A DNA stretch of 64,000 nucleotides from Tubulanus polymorphus (taxonomy: Eukaryota > Nemertea > Palaeonemertea > Tubulaniformes > Tubulanidae). How positions within the stretch are numbered: position 1 is the stretch's first letter; every line of letters begins with the position of its first letter. A model generated the notes under the pieces. It did no database searches and was not told where the DNA came from. It saw nothing but the letters and a program-made list of their open reading frames with translations. Where the stretch lies: assembly GCF_964204645.1 (NCBI RefSeq), contig NC_134032.1, positions 1,514,916 through 1,578,915 on the forward strand. Direction: 5' to 3'. The position numbers and the translations under genes were made by a program. This document shows, piece by piece, positions 13,791 through 56,800 of the stretch.

Positions 13791-13904
13791 CAGGGTCCAG
13801 TTCCGCAGTTCCGAGTTAAGATTTAACTCTGAGTTAACTCATTGAAAATGAACTAACTTTAACTCAGAGTTAACTCTATCTCACAACTGTGGAACTGGGC
13901 CCTG
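13791..13904. mobile_element. Palindromic MITE (CAGGGTCCAGTTCC ends)
   Basis: Begins cagggtccagttccgcagtt and ends aactgtggaactgggccctg, which is its inverted complement. Nested inverted blocks (taactctgagttaact / aactcagagttaactc) fill the inside. No transposase; a non-autonomous fold-back element. Confidence 0.85.
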
Positions 13905-15780
13905 GAGGTTAGTAAAACACAGAGCTAGAATAGCATTATCGTCTTAAAATGCGCGTCCTAAAAAGCTGTATCATCGACAGCTGTAACAAGATTGATTTGA
14001 TAATTTGCTTGCGCCCAATAGCAATCCGTATGAACCCGGCTATCCGTATGAACCCGGTTATCCGTTAGTTGAACTCAATAAAGGGCAAAAATTTCGTGCA
14101 TCTGCTGCAAATAATGACTCATAATTACAGCATTACGACTAACTACTTTCATTGGCTCTCTATAGTTCCATCCCTGGCCCCCGTAAAAGGGCACTGGTTA
14201 TCTTCAGTGGGGATGCCACCCGATTTCCACGGGCACGCTGTAATGCGTGTAGGGCCCGGTTTACACGGAGGTAGGCGTTCAGAAATCCTGAGATCCCACA
14301 TCGCCTCAATCAGATACGACATTGATATTCACGCCTTCTAAAATGCTCTTGCTATATTCATGGCCAATGAATCGAAAGGTTTTAGGTTGTTAGCCCATTT
14401 GGCCCAGTCGTGATTTATGTCTTCAAATCTTAAGGCTGGTTTCAAATTGTTATTATTGGCATAAAATGATGACGTCAAAGCTATTGTTATGATAGCCAAT
14501 TTTTATATTTATAAAACATGCATAGATCAATAGCAGTTGTATGTTCATAATGCATACAACTCTATTCACTAGGAAATCCAGGACGGGCATGTTTTACTAA
14601 TGGGTTTTTCAATGTATATTTGTTATTGTTTACGAGGAATTCATAAACGGGCAAGTTTTGGCTTTGGGGTCATTTAATGTTGTTTGCCTTTGTTACTAGT
14701 TCAGTTTATGTCTCGGATTAATAAGAAATATTTTGGAGTTAGTTTTCAAGACAATAGTAATAATCCTAAGGGATTAGTCAAGTGTCAACGTCTACGTGTT
14801 TGGAAACCGAGACAGCTCCGGGCTTGTTTCTTAACCAGGTTGCTAAGAACATTAATTCTTGGGGGCCTGGTGGCCGAATCAGGTCCCGAGGTTAGTCGTC
14901 GGCCCTCCCCAAATGCGGTGGCGTTGGTCACGAGAATAGTTCCTTGGAAACCAAATTTTCGATAGTATAAAAATAAGAGACATAGCTGAACTAGTCGGAG
15001 AGCACCTGGGAAACCAAGAGGGGAAGGACCACCGTAAGAACTAGAAACAGAAATTGTAAAAGGTGTCGATACATAGGGAAGACGAAACTGATATAATAAA
15101 TAGTTTTGAGTATTTAGAATTCGAAGTATATACATCTTAGTCGTTTATTTATTTTTGGTCTCGGGTCAAATTCAATTTGTGTCGTTGTGCGGAGCTGAGG
15201 AAGGATACGCTCTCCCACGATATTTCGGTTCCTTCTTCGGGCCGCATAACACTATCACACCTGACGATGATCTCTGGGGTGAGATCGAAACGTCGCGTAT
15301 TTCATACATTTCAGATTGTTCGAATAAATAAATTCTTGGTTTTAAGATTCTTTTAATCTGTAGATAGTGGGTTTTTAATCTTATTAAAGCTATCCGTGTT
15401 CCTTCAAATCTTAAGACCGGTTTTGAATCGTTATTATTCGCATAAAATGATGACGTCGAAGCTATCTGTGTTCCTTCGCTGATCGACTTATCTCCGAGGA
15501 TGCAGTTTTCTTTTGTACAGGACGAGTAACATTTTCTGTTGACTAAATCTTGATCGTTTCATTAAAACGCCGGAAATAAAACACGAGTTGAGCAAATATT
15601 TGTTTCGCTGCGGCAGCGCCGGAAATCGCTGACTAGTTGAGCCGTTCGTGCGAATCTCTCTTTCATCTCATCATCAGCGTGTCGAACCACATCGAGCCTA
15701 TCGGTAGCGAGTCGCGTGTGGTTTACAATAGATTAGTTCTTGGTCCGCGGTTGTGCGCGATTTCTACTCTGCGCACAGTT
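13905..15780. other. no gene seen; duplicated flank and one hammerhead-like motif
   Basis: Two copies of a roughly 65-bp segment containing aaaatgatgacgtc(a/g)aagct lie at 14419-14485 and 15403-15470, about 1 kb apart. A ctgacgatga...gatcgaaacg motif is annotated separately. No coding exon found. Confidence 0.5.
15183..15345 (+). repeat. Dispersed repeat with CTGANGA...GAAAC core
   Basis: At 15261-15291: ctgacga, one t, the perfect 6-bp stem gatctc/gagatc, then gaaac. The same arrangement occurs in each unit of the 54.2-kb array and on the minus strand at 43233-43269. The bases match two of the three conserved blocks of a hammerhead ribozyme. Confidence 0.55.
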
Positions 15781-15783
15781 GTA

Positions 15784-15960
15784 AGCCCAACGCACACGGC
15801 AAAACATTTGTTTCGCCGAAACAGAAAACACGTTTTTCAGAAAACATTTTTTGCTCGTGAAAAACGTTTTTATGTTCGGCGTTTTTTTTTGCACACGGCA
15901 TAACAAAAAACATTTTTTCACGAGGGAAAAACGTTTTTTCGGTACCGTGTGCGTTGGGCT
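15784..15960. mobile_element. MITE with 16-bp TIRs and GTA duplication
   Basis: Starts agcccaacgcacacgg and ends ccgtgtgcgttgggct, perfect inverted complements. It is flanked on both sides by gta (15781-15783 and 15961-15963), a 3-bp target-site duplication. The inside is rich in aaaacattttt/cgttttt blocks. The 3-bp duplication suggests a PIF/Harbinger-type parent. Confidence 0.9.
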
Positions 15961-16019
15961 GTACAGGGTTTCATTTGACTCGGGACCTAGCTGTGTATGA
16001 CCTAATTTCACTTTGTAGC

Positions 16020-16245
16020 CGGTTCCACTGTCTTGTAGGTTTAATTTGTTTGGGTCCAGGTGTGATTATACCCTTGATCTAGTTCCACAGATGTGTGAGT
16101 TCAATCTGACTCTAGGTCCAGGTCCACCCCAGTTCCACAGTTGTATGGGTTTAATTTGACTCTAGGTCCAGTTCCACAGTTGTGTGGGTTTAATTTGACT
16201 CTAGGTCCAGTTCCACCCCAGTTCCACAGTTGGATGGGTTTGATT
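16020..16245. repeat. GTCCAGTTCCACAGTTGTG short array
   Basis: Four to five degenerate units of ggtccagttccacagttgtg followed by tgggtttaatttgact, the same unit that forms the 33.75-kb intronic array. Confidence 0.8.
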
Positions 16246-16464
16246 TGACTTGACTATTGAAGGTTTAAATAAGTACAATTAATTCAACGACTGTTGTTTA
16301 ATTATGGATACTAATTGATAAATGTAGAATATGTTACACTGTGGTCAGAGGAGACGAGACGAGAGACAGATGTGATAAATATGTTACTATGATAATCTTA
16401 TTAATTTACATCTGTCGCCATCAATCTGAAACATCGACTCTTTTGCACTGACGCATCCAGAAGA

Positions 16465-16904
16465 GATGGCCGCTCCTATAAAAGCCCTCATGGTGACGTC
16501 ACCAGTATCTTTCGGTGAAGTAGATGTTTCCATTAAGACTGTTATATCCGTTAATCCGTTAATCCGTTAATCTCCGATATGGCATCGCCAAATTTGTAGT
16601 GGTAAAGTGTAGAAACTTCCATAAAGATGGCTGCTTCAATGAATCCCTATAAAATTACCAAAGTTATATCTACCTAATTCCGGAAAACAAGATGGTTGCC
16701 TCCGTAATCCACCTATGACGTCATCACACCCTTATCGTATCTGAAATCATCATATCTATACTTCCAGAATTGCTTTGCTTTATATCCAAATGACATAATT
16801 TTCACTATTTCAAACTGTCAAATAATCACAACGTTTGTTTATTTTCCTATTTTTCAGATTAGTGTCTTGATGACGCTAGAATCAGTGGAATACATATGAC
16901 GTCA
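16465..16904 (+). promoter_or_regulatory. Cluster of three ATGGC...TGACGTCA modules upstream of the channel start
   Basis: Three perfect CRE octamers occur: within ggtgacgtcacc (16492-16503), ctatgacgtcatc (16714-16726) and atatgacgtcac at 16897-16904. The first two are preceded by atggccgctcc or aagatggttgcctcc. The third lies in the 5' UTR, 2 bp before the start codon. CREB/ATF binding is inferred from the motif only, and similar modules elsewhere show that at least part of this is a dispersed repeat. Confidence 0.4.
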
Positions 16905-16906
16905 CA
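16858..16906 (+). promoter_or_regulatory. 5' UTR of channel gene with uORFs
   Basis: A strong acceptor (ttttcctatttttcag, ending 16857) suggests that this coding exon starts at 16858 and is spliced from an unseen non-coding first exon. Two upstream ATGs precede the start: a 9-codon uORF at 16870-16899, and an ATG at 16896 that overlaps the main frame and stops at 16934. Both could lower translation of the main frame. Confidence 0.5.
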
Positions 16907-49913
<33,007 letters not shown>

Positions 49914-50262
49914 ACACATCACGTGACCCTGCACGCTGTCTGGTGGGTCACATGCACAGTCGTCTATTAGACACAGCACGCGACCCTGCACGCCGCTGTC
50001 TGGTGTACCACGTGACCTGCGCAACGACGAGAACCGACCGAACCATGTATGGAGTGCGGCACATACGTAGTAGTTTATAGACCGACGGCTGAGAGACAAC
50101 TGCGGCTGGATCACGTGAGATAAACTGCGCCATCTGGCTATGGACGCGTGACTTAATCGTGTTGGTAGGTCATGTGACACACTACACCGCCTGCCGGGTC
50201 CAATGCCACACTGCGCCATCTGGCGGGTAGCTCTACACCTCACTGCGTCATGTAATGCCTGC

Positions 50263-50268
50263 AATAAA
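50263..50268 (+). terminator. AATAAA, likely polyA signal for isoform c
   Basis: gcaataaact, 350 bp after the stop of last exon c; the best-placed polyA signal of the three and the likely end of the locus. Confidence 0.5.
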
Positions 50269-53119
50269 CTATTGTAACAGTCTTAAGACAACAGTGAAAT
50301 ACATACAATTTTTAAATCTGCTTCATTGCATTTCACCGATTTTTCCTTAGATACACCGAATTTCTATAGCATGTATAAGATATAACACTAATATTAACCA
50401 TAATCCATTTTTTTTTTCATCAATTAAATGTCGCCCACATACAAGCGATGTGGTGGTACGTTGTGTGCATTTCATATGAGAAATATAATTGTGGGCACTT
50501 GAATTGATTTTGACTCTAAATTCAACTTTGCGATGATTATTATATTGATTTGTGTCTCGAATGTAGATTAGTTTTTCGGTCAAGCGAATTTATACCTATA
50601 GTTAGAGCCCTATTCGAATGATTAATCGTAACTTCATTCATTTTAGCTACCAGTACGATCCAGTACGATCCATATGAGTTTATGATAAAAATCTCGATGA
50701 GTTTGTAATGTTGTAAACTGTGTCGTGGTGTGTTAAATATCGAAATACTAAACAAGAAATCATAATCAGATAGCGCCACCGGAAGTGACGTATACTTCCG
50801 GACGTGTTGGTGTGTGTAACAATTGAATAAAATCCTTTCAAATATTGATATAGAATGACAACGATCTTCATTGTTCTTCTTTGGTGTAAGGATGCTACCT
50901 TTCAGAATTAAGATGATCGCTTAGAATTGGAATCATCTCTTGACTTACTTCGTAAAAGGCCACCATCTTAATCCTTGAAGTGTTCTACGCCGGTACTCGC
51001 TGTTCCATTCTGGGCCCGCCACCTGCCGGCCAGTAGCGGTGAACAATTGCGACCAGTATTATAATACGCAGCGAGTAGGCCTACTCGGGCTATACTGGGG
51101 CTATTCCGGACCCAGTTTAAAGCTAAGATCGACTTCACCCCAGTCATCACGTCGCAGCGGTCTGCGATTTTTTCATCGGGAACATTTTCGAGTTTACTTA
51201 CGACCGCTTAGCAGTGTTACGGGTAACAGTTAATTAATTCTCCAGCCACAAAATAATGATTAGTTGGTTACGACAGCCTTCTCGTTATCAATGAACTCAA
51301 CAATTGGAATATTGAATGAAATTAGCTTTGTGAAATCCGGCTCTGAAAACTATTTGATTTTGATTAAGATAAATCTATCTATACTTTCTAACCTGAGAAC
51401 CGTGAGTTTTGGGTCCTAAAATAAACGTACATTCAAGATTTACGTAAAATATTTTCTATTTATTCATCAAAATCAAGGAACCATTAACAATATTTATGGA
51501 TAAGATAAAAATAGGCAGTAACAGCATGAACATAGTCAGTCGAGCATTACTTCACCCGAGATAGTAAGATCTTAGTTCTGATTGGTTGGTGAGCCACGAT
51601 ACGACAGTGAATTGGTCCAATCGAAGCGAATCTTACATACAGGGTTTGATATAACTTATTCTAATCAACTAATTAACATCGAATCGATACTTTTTCAACA
51701 GATTTTTGAACAGACTACAATTACCCGTATATCATCAACCGCGTGGATCAATAGTACGTACAAAACATGTCGCTGTAGCGAAATTGAAAAACAAACCGTG
51801 AACTCGCTCGGAAGATGGCAGTTCTACATCTTTATTGGATTCGAACCCGATTCGATCGCACCGAAGCCATGCAACGACACCTATCGGCCGCGTGGCTTAT
51901 CAAATACTTCCGAAATGGCTAACTTTCATTATCACTCTCATCATTCACGATTTATCATCATACACATAGTAAATATAGCACTTATGTTACGTCTTTACGG
52001 TTACTTAAAATAACTATATTTCAATACACATTTCCTATTTTTATCTACTTTTATGGAGTAAAATATAACAGATGTTTTGTATCACTAGGAATATACTCTC
52101 TCCCCCCTTCGCGCATCCCCCTCTCCCTCCCTCTCTCCCCTCTCCCTCCCTCTCTCGTTCGATGCTAATATAAACCTCTTATATAGAAATCTAGAGACGA
52201 CAAAATGTCATTTTACTCGACTATTCATTATAACAAATATTACCCATTATTACAAATTCTATTCATATAAGTTGATTCTAGTAACGAGTATATTTTCATT
52301 ACCGCAGTTGCACATAATAATTGTTCGGGTAATGTCAGTATGTACAGAAATACCAGTGCAGCCCTGGGCCCAGTTTCAAAAGCCATGACTTCAGTCCAAA
52401 AATGTGCTAAAAGCAACTTATGACGTGATCACCGTAAACACGTGACTGTCTATAATTCAAGTGAGCAAAACCGATAATCATTAAGAAAAACTAAACAGTT
52501 TCGACTCAGTTCTAGAATAAGCCATTTTCAAACCCTTAGTTCAAGGCGTGTGTAAGAAAAAAGCGAATATAGAATTAAGTCGAAAAGTCACTAGCCTCTT
52601 TATAGTTTACCCGTACAACTGAGGGATTTTTCATCTTCAAAGTATAGCTATATTCTCAAAGCGGTGGATATTAAGACGAAGGCCCGGTCTTAGACGTCAT
52701 GGCAACTGCGGAACTGGACCTGCCCGGGCAATACCATATCACAGTTACAACGGGAGTGCACCGCGGTTAGAATTCTAAGAAAATATCTCGCAAAATATCG
52801 TTAAGGTTATAATAAGGTACGAACATTTTATTTACAGCCGATAATTTACTGTAACAATGATATATTACACGCGTTTGTTATCGGATCCTTATTGAACAAC
52901 TATGTCCTGAGTTCACAGTTGAAAATTCAAGCTGCTATAGCGGCCATATTTAGAATATGACGCGTCAAAGCCATATGCTAGAACAGACACACAATTAGAA
53001 CATCGTACCAAGTAGGACCACTAAAACGTAGGAACACGAACAATACTAATTAACTGATTAATTAATTAATTAATTAATTAACGAAAATGTGTGATCGCCC
53101 TGATTATAATCAATGCCCT
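50269..53119. other. Intergenic gap between the two convergent genes
   Basis: An ORF of 143 codons at 51582-52013 (+) has no recognisable domain or homologue I can name; it may be chance. CT-rich runs lie at 52097-52155 and a (TTAA)n tract at 53055-53081. Confidence 0.4.
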
Positions 53120-53125
53120 TTTATT
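53120..53125 (-). terminator. AATAAA on minus strand, OATP gene
   Basis: 336 bp beyond the OATP stop codon. A second AATAAA (53259-53264) is nearer. Confidence 0.35.
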
Positions 53126-53258
53126 CTTGGCTCAAGTGATCGGAGTCCCATAATTATCCTAAACATTTCTCACACGTTTAGTTACAACAAACCGTTTTAT
53201 CTTTCACTTTTTAAAGCTCTCCTTACCCGTGATTTTATAGAAAAAAAACATCACGCAA

Positions 53259-53264
53259 TTTATT
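53259..53264 (-). terminator. AATAAA on minus strand, OATP gene (nearer)
   Basis: 197 bp beyond the OATP stop codon; a reasonable 3' UTR length. Confidence 0.4.
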
Positions 53265-53460
53265 CAAGGCACCGACAATGAACACAGTCAAAATTACCAA
53301 CAAGACATCCGGCAACCACTCATAGAGAGACCTCTCGCGAGCCTAACTCATTATATTTTTCAAAATTCAACAATATTTTCGAAACGTTTCAGACGTCAAC
53401 CTAGCGAAATGGGCCACCCATTGAAATTAACAAACTCCGTCCTCATAAATATTCTACAAT

Positions 53461-53879
53461 TCACGTTTTCCGTTGCGCGTCTAATAAACTCTTGCACACA
53501 GGGTCGCCAAGTGGATTGTTATACTTTCGCTGGAGGGCGCTGCAATCGTTGATCGAGCTGAACTCGCTGGGAATTCCCGGCTGCGCATGCGTATCGTGAC
53601 TGATCGTCGTCATTTCCGTGTTGGACAGACTCTCCTTACGCGCTTTCAGAATCTCGATCGTTTCTTTGTCCGGTTTTTTCGGCGCTTTGTACAAAAACCA
53701 GGCCAAGAAAAAGAAACTAATCGATAATATTTTACACATTATCGCCAAACACAACAAATAGAAACTCAACAGACGATTGTCGTAGAAATAACAGGCTCCC
53801 GACTCGGTTCCGGTCACCTGCCACAGCTGACAGGTCGTATCGATTAGAGCTCCGAATGCGATCGGCGCCGGGATCGTAC
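53461..53879 (-). CDS. OATP last exon: TM11-TM12 and C-terminal tail
   Basis: Acceptor tgttttctctgtag, phase 1. Opens [20 protein letters not shown] (family signature), then [10 protein letters not shown], the last hydrophobic segment ([20 protein letters not shown]) and a tail of about 70 residues with [21 protein letters not shown] at 53463-53461. It ends QRKT, without a clear class I PDZ motif. The frame is also open into the preceding intron but without family similarity there. Confidence 0.95.
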
Positions 53880-56800
53880 CTACAGAGAAAACAACAGTCA
53901 ATCTAACTACCCGCAGTGCTGTCGGACTTTCGCTGTCGAAATGTCGCGCCAGCACCGCGGAATATTCTGCCTAAAGCCATATTAGATCATAACCGTGCAC
54001 GCAGACGATTCCGATCAGAAAAGAAATTACCATAACAATTATAATCAGCATTATTTACTGTGGATGAGGAGAGAATCCCACAATGATAATAAAAAGTCCG
54101 AAAAAGAAACTTCGAGATAGTAGTTTATTTCAACGTTAATTTTCTACGTTAATTTTCCTTTAGTTTGTATCATCTCTGATTACTTGAATTAGTCTCTTTG
54201 TCTCTGGATTGTATATATATCTCATAATTTCTGTAGTATCTCATTATTCCTGAAGATGACTATTAGGATATAGTCGAAACGTTAGATAAACTACACTAGC
54301 TCAAGGAATACAGTATTCCTGAAGATGACTATTAGGATATAGTCGAAACGTTGAAATAAACTACACTAGCTCAAGGAATACAGTATTCCTGAAGATGACT
54401 ATTAGGATATAGTCGAAACATTGAATAAACTACACTAGCTCAAGGAATACAGTATTCCTGAAGATGACTATTAGGATATAGTCGAAACGTTGAATAAACT
54501 ACACTAGCTCAAGGAATACAGTATTCCTGAAGATGACTATTAGGATATAGTCGAAATGTTGAATAAACTACACTAGCTCAAGGAATACAGTATTCCTGAA
54601 GATGACTATTAGGATATAGTCGAAACGTTGAAATAAACTACTATCTCGAAGTTTCATTTTCGGACTTTTTATTATCATTGTGGGATTCCCTCCTCATCGC
54701 GTCAACACGGATATAGTGTTCTACCAATCGTGTGGAGTTAAATGCAGTTAATGTGGTTCCTCGTGAATCGGGACCTTACCTAAACAGCGAGCCAGCAGCC
54801 ACTGTATACCGAGTGCGAACGAACGATGTTGATCAGGAACACATCTGAAATATTCGAAACAAGTTCAAACCGTTCTCTTTCAGATTGGGGGAGGATTATT
54901 TCATGTGTGAGGACAGTTTGTTCGCAGTTCGACGACGAAGGAGGTAAAGAATTTTGTAACCAATACAAACAGGTGTAACTTTGTAGAACTGCGCTCAAAA
55001 CGCTATCGTGGAAGCCCAATGATCTTGAAAATCACCACAACCATATCGGGTTCCAATATAAATTGAAATATTCGATACTTTTCCATACTCAACGACCCCT
55101 GGTGATGATAAACATGGACACCATGCTCACTTCAGAAGTGGTTTGAAATACCGCGGATTCTGTCTAGAGACGGGGCACAGATGGATGGACATACGGCGGT
55201 CGAAAAGTGAACGCAATGGCCCGCTTGAATTTAAGTACCAATTGGGCTAAAAACATAAAAACCAGAGTGAATTATACCTGAGAGTGGCGGATAACGCCGG
55301 CATGCTGGTCACGAACGTGAAGAATATAACTAATGAGAAAAGTGGTAGAAACACTGCTAGGTATATACAGCCACTTTCACACTTCCCATCGCGAGCCATG
55401 TAGTTCAACGGAGTCTCCATAGGTGGCATTTCGACGCAGCTACAATTCGTGTAATACTAAAAAAGCGACATAGGGAAAAAGAATTCATTTTAAGAAGGTT
55501 TTAAAAGAGCCTTTCATAACAAGATCGTAGGTCTAGCCTATCCACTTATGACATCATAAGATTGTAATGTAGTGATATCTGTTTAATATCTAATGACTAT
55601 ACGCGGGACTCGAACCAGGATCAAGAATCAGGTGGATGTCTTGTGCTCTTCTAAATGGGCCATTTTATCTGCACGTACTTGGTCGATTTCGCCATCTATA
55701 GGTTATTCAAATCACTATTAGATGATGTCATAAGGGGATTGTTGCAGGTGGCAGTTCACCGAGAATAATTAGGCTTATCGTACGTAGAAAATTAATTGCA
55801 AGCGCAAAAACAAACAAAGCTGAAACAATCAAAGAGTAAACAGTGTTTGATAGACAGGGTCAAACATTTTGGGGCTCGAATCTTCAACCGGATGATAAGT
55901 GGTAGACGTATTGTAGTTAGTTGATTAAGATCGATGATAGAAGCTGGTTTCATAAACTGCAGGGAAAATTCTAAATCAGATTAAAAACATTAACCTCTTG
56001 GTTTACAAAGTTGATCATAGTTTAAATATGGAGAACTAAGGTAGTTGTGGTCGCTTCCCCAGTGTATGAAACCGATGTAATTAGTATGATGGCTGATTCG
56101 TCCGGGACACATTAGAAAAATATGACACTCAATCTCCGCCAATTATTTCCATAACACGCCACGAAAGCGACCGTTGAAACTCGTCGATTTCTAATACGGT
56201 CTCACAGACGCCATCTAACGGAATCTCTACCGACTAAACGTGGTATTTAGAACAACAAGTTGGTATTCCGACCTGGTGTTGTTTAAACTGAGAAGTTTGT
56301 TTCGTGTTATGTAAAAAACACTTGGCGAATTTGAACCCATCGTCCGCGCGAGATCGGGTACAGTGTGGCTGTTAGCTGCTAATAGTTCGGAAATTGGGGG
56401 GAATCAACCCACAAACCTGGATGTAACGTAACCCTGTTTTATCCTCCATTTCCTATAAATGAAAATACAAAAAATAAAATGTGCATTTGAAAAAAAATGA
56501 AAAAATATGTACGTCCCCGTTTTATAGACAGTGCTGTGGATTGGGAAATTAAGGATTCGAACCCACATGCCAATTCAATTCAATGCCGTATGACGACAGA
56601 TGGCGCTTTGTGAAATTAACCAATTCAATTCAAATTCAATCCTAAAAACGAGAGACGTGTTTCCTCATCTTGCTTTCTAGGCAGGAATATAACCAAAAAC
56701 GAGCACTCTTGATTGAAAACCAACAAACCAAGCAAGTAATTGTAATGTTAAAAATGTCCGGTGAGTTTGCAGTTTTAACACAGTCTATAAAACCAGGGCC

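Noticed and set aside
51582-52013. 143-codon + strand ORF as a gene
   Set aside because: No recognisable domain, no splice partners, no signal peptide; left as part of the intergenic description.
53880-53955. Extension of the OATP last exon to the right (frame stays open)
   Set aside because: A strong acceptor (tgttttctctgtag) ends at 53880, and the exon at 54780-54844 supplies the conserved RSFALGIQW in matching phase, which the open extension lacks.
54246-54640. Fully canonical hammerhead ribozyme
   Set aside because: The UH cleavage triplet could not be placed at the stem III/I junction and there is an extra base before stem II; kept only as a hammerhead-like finding.
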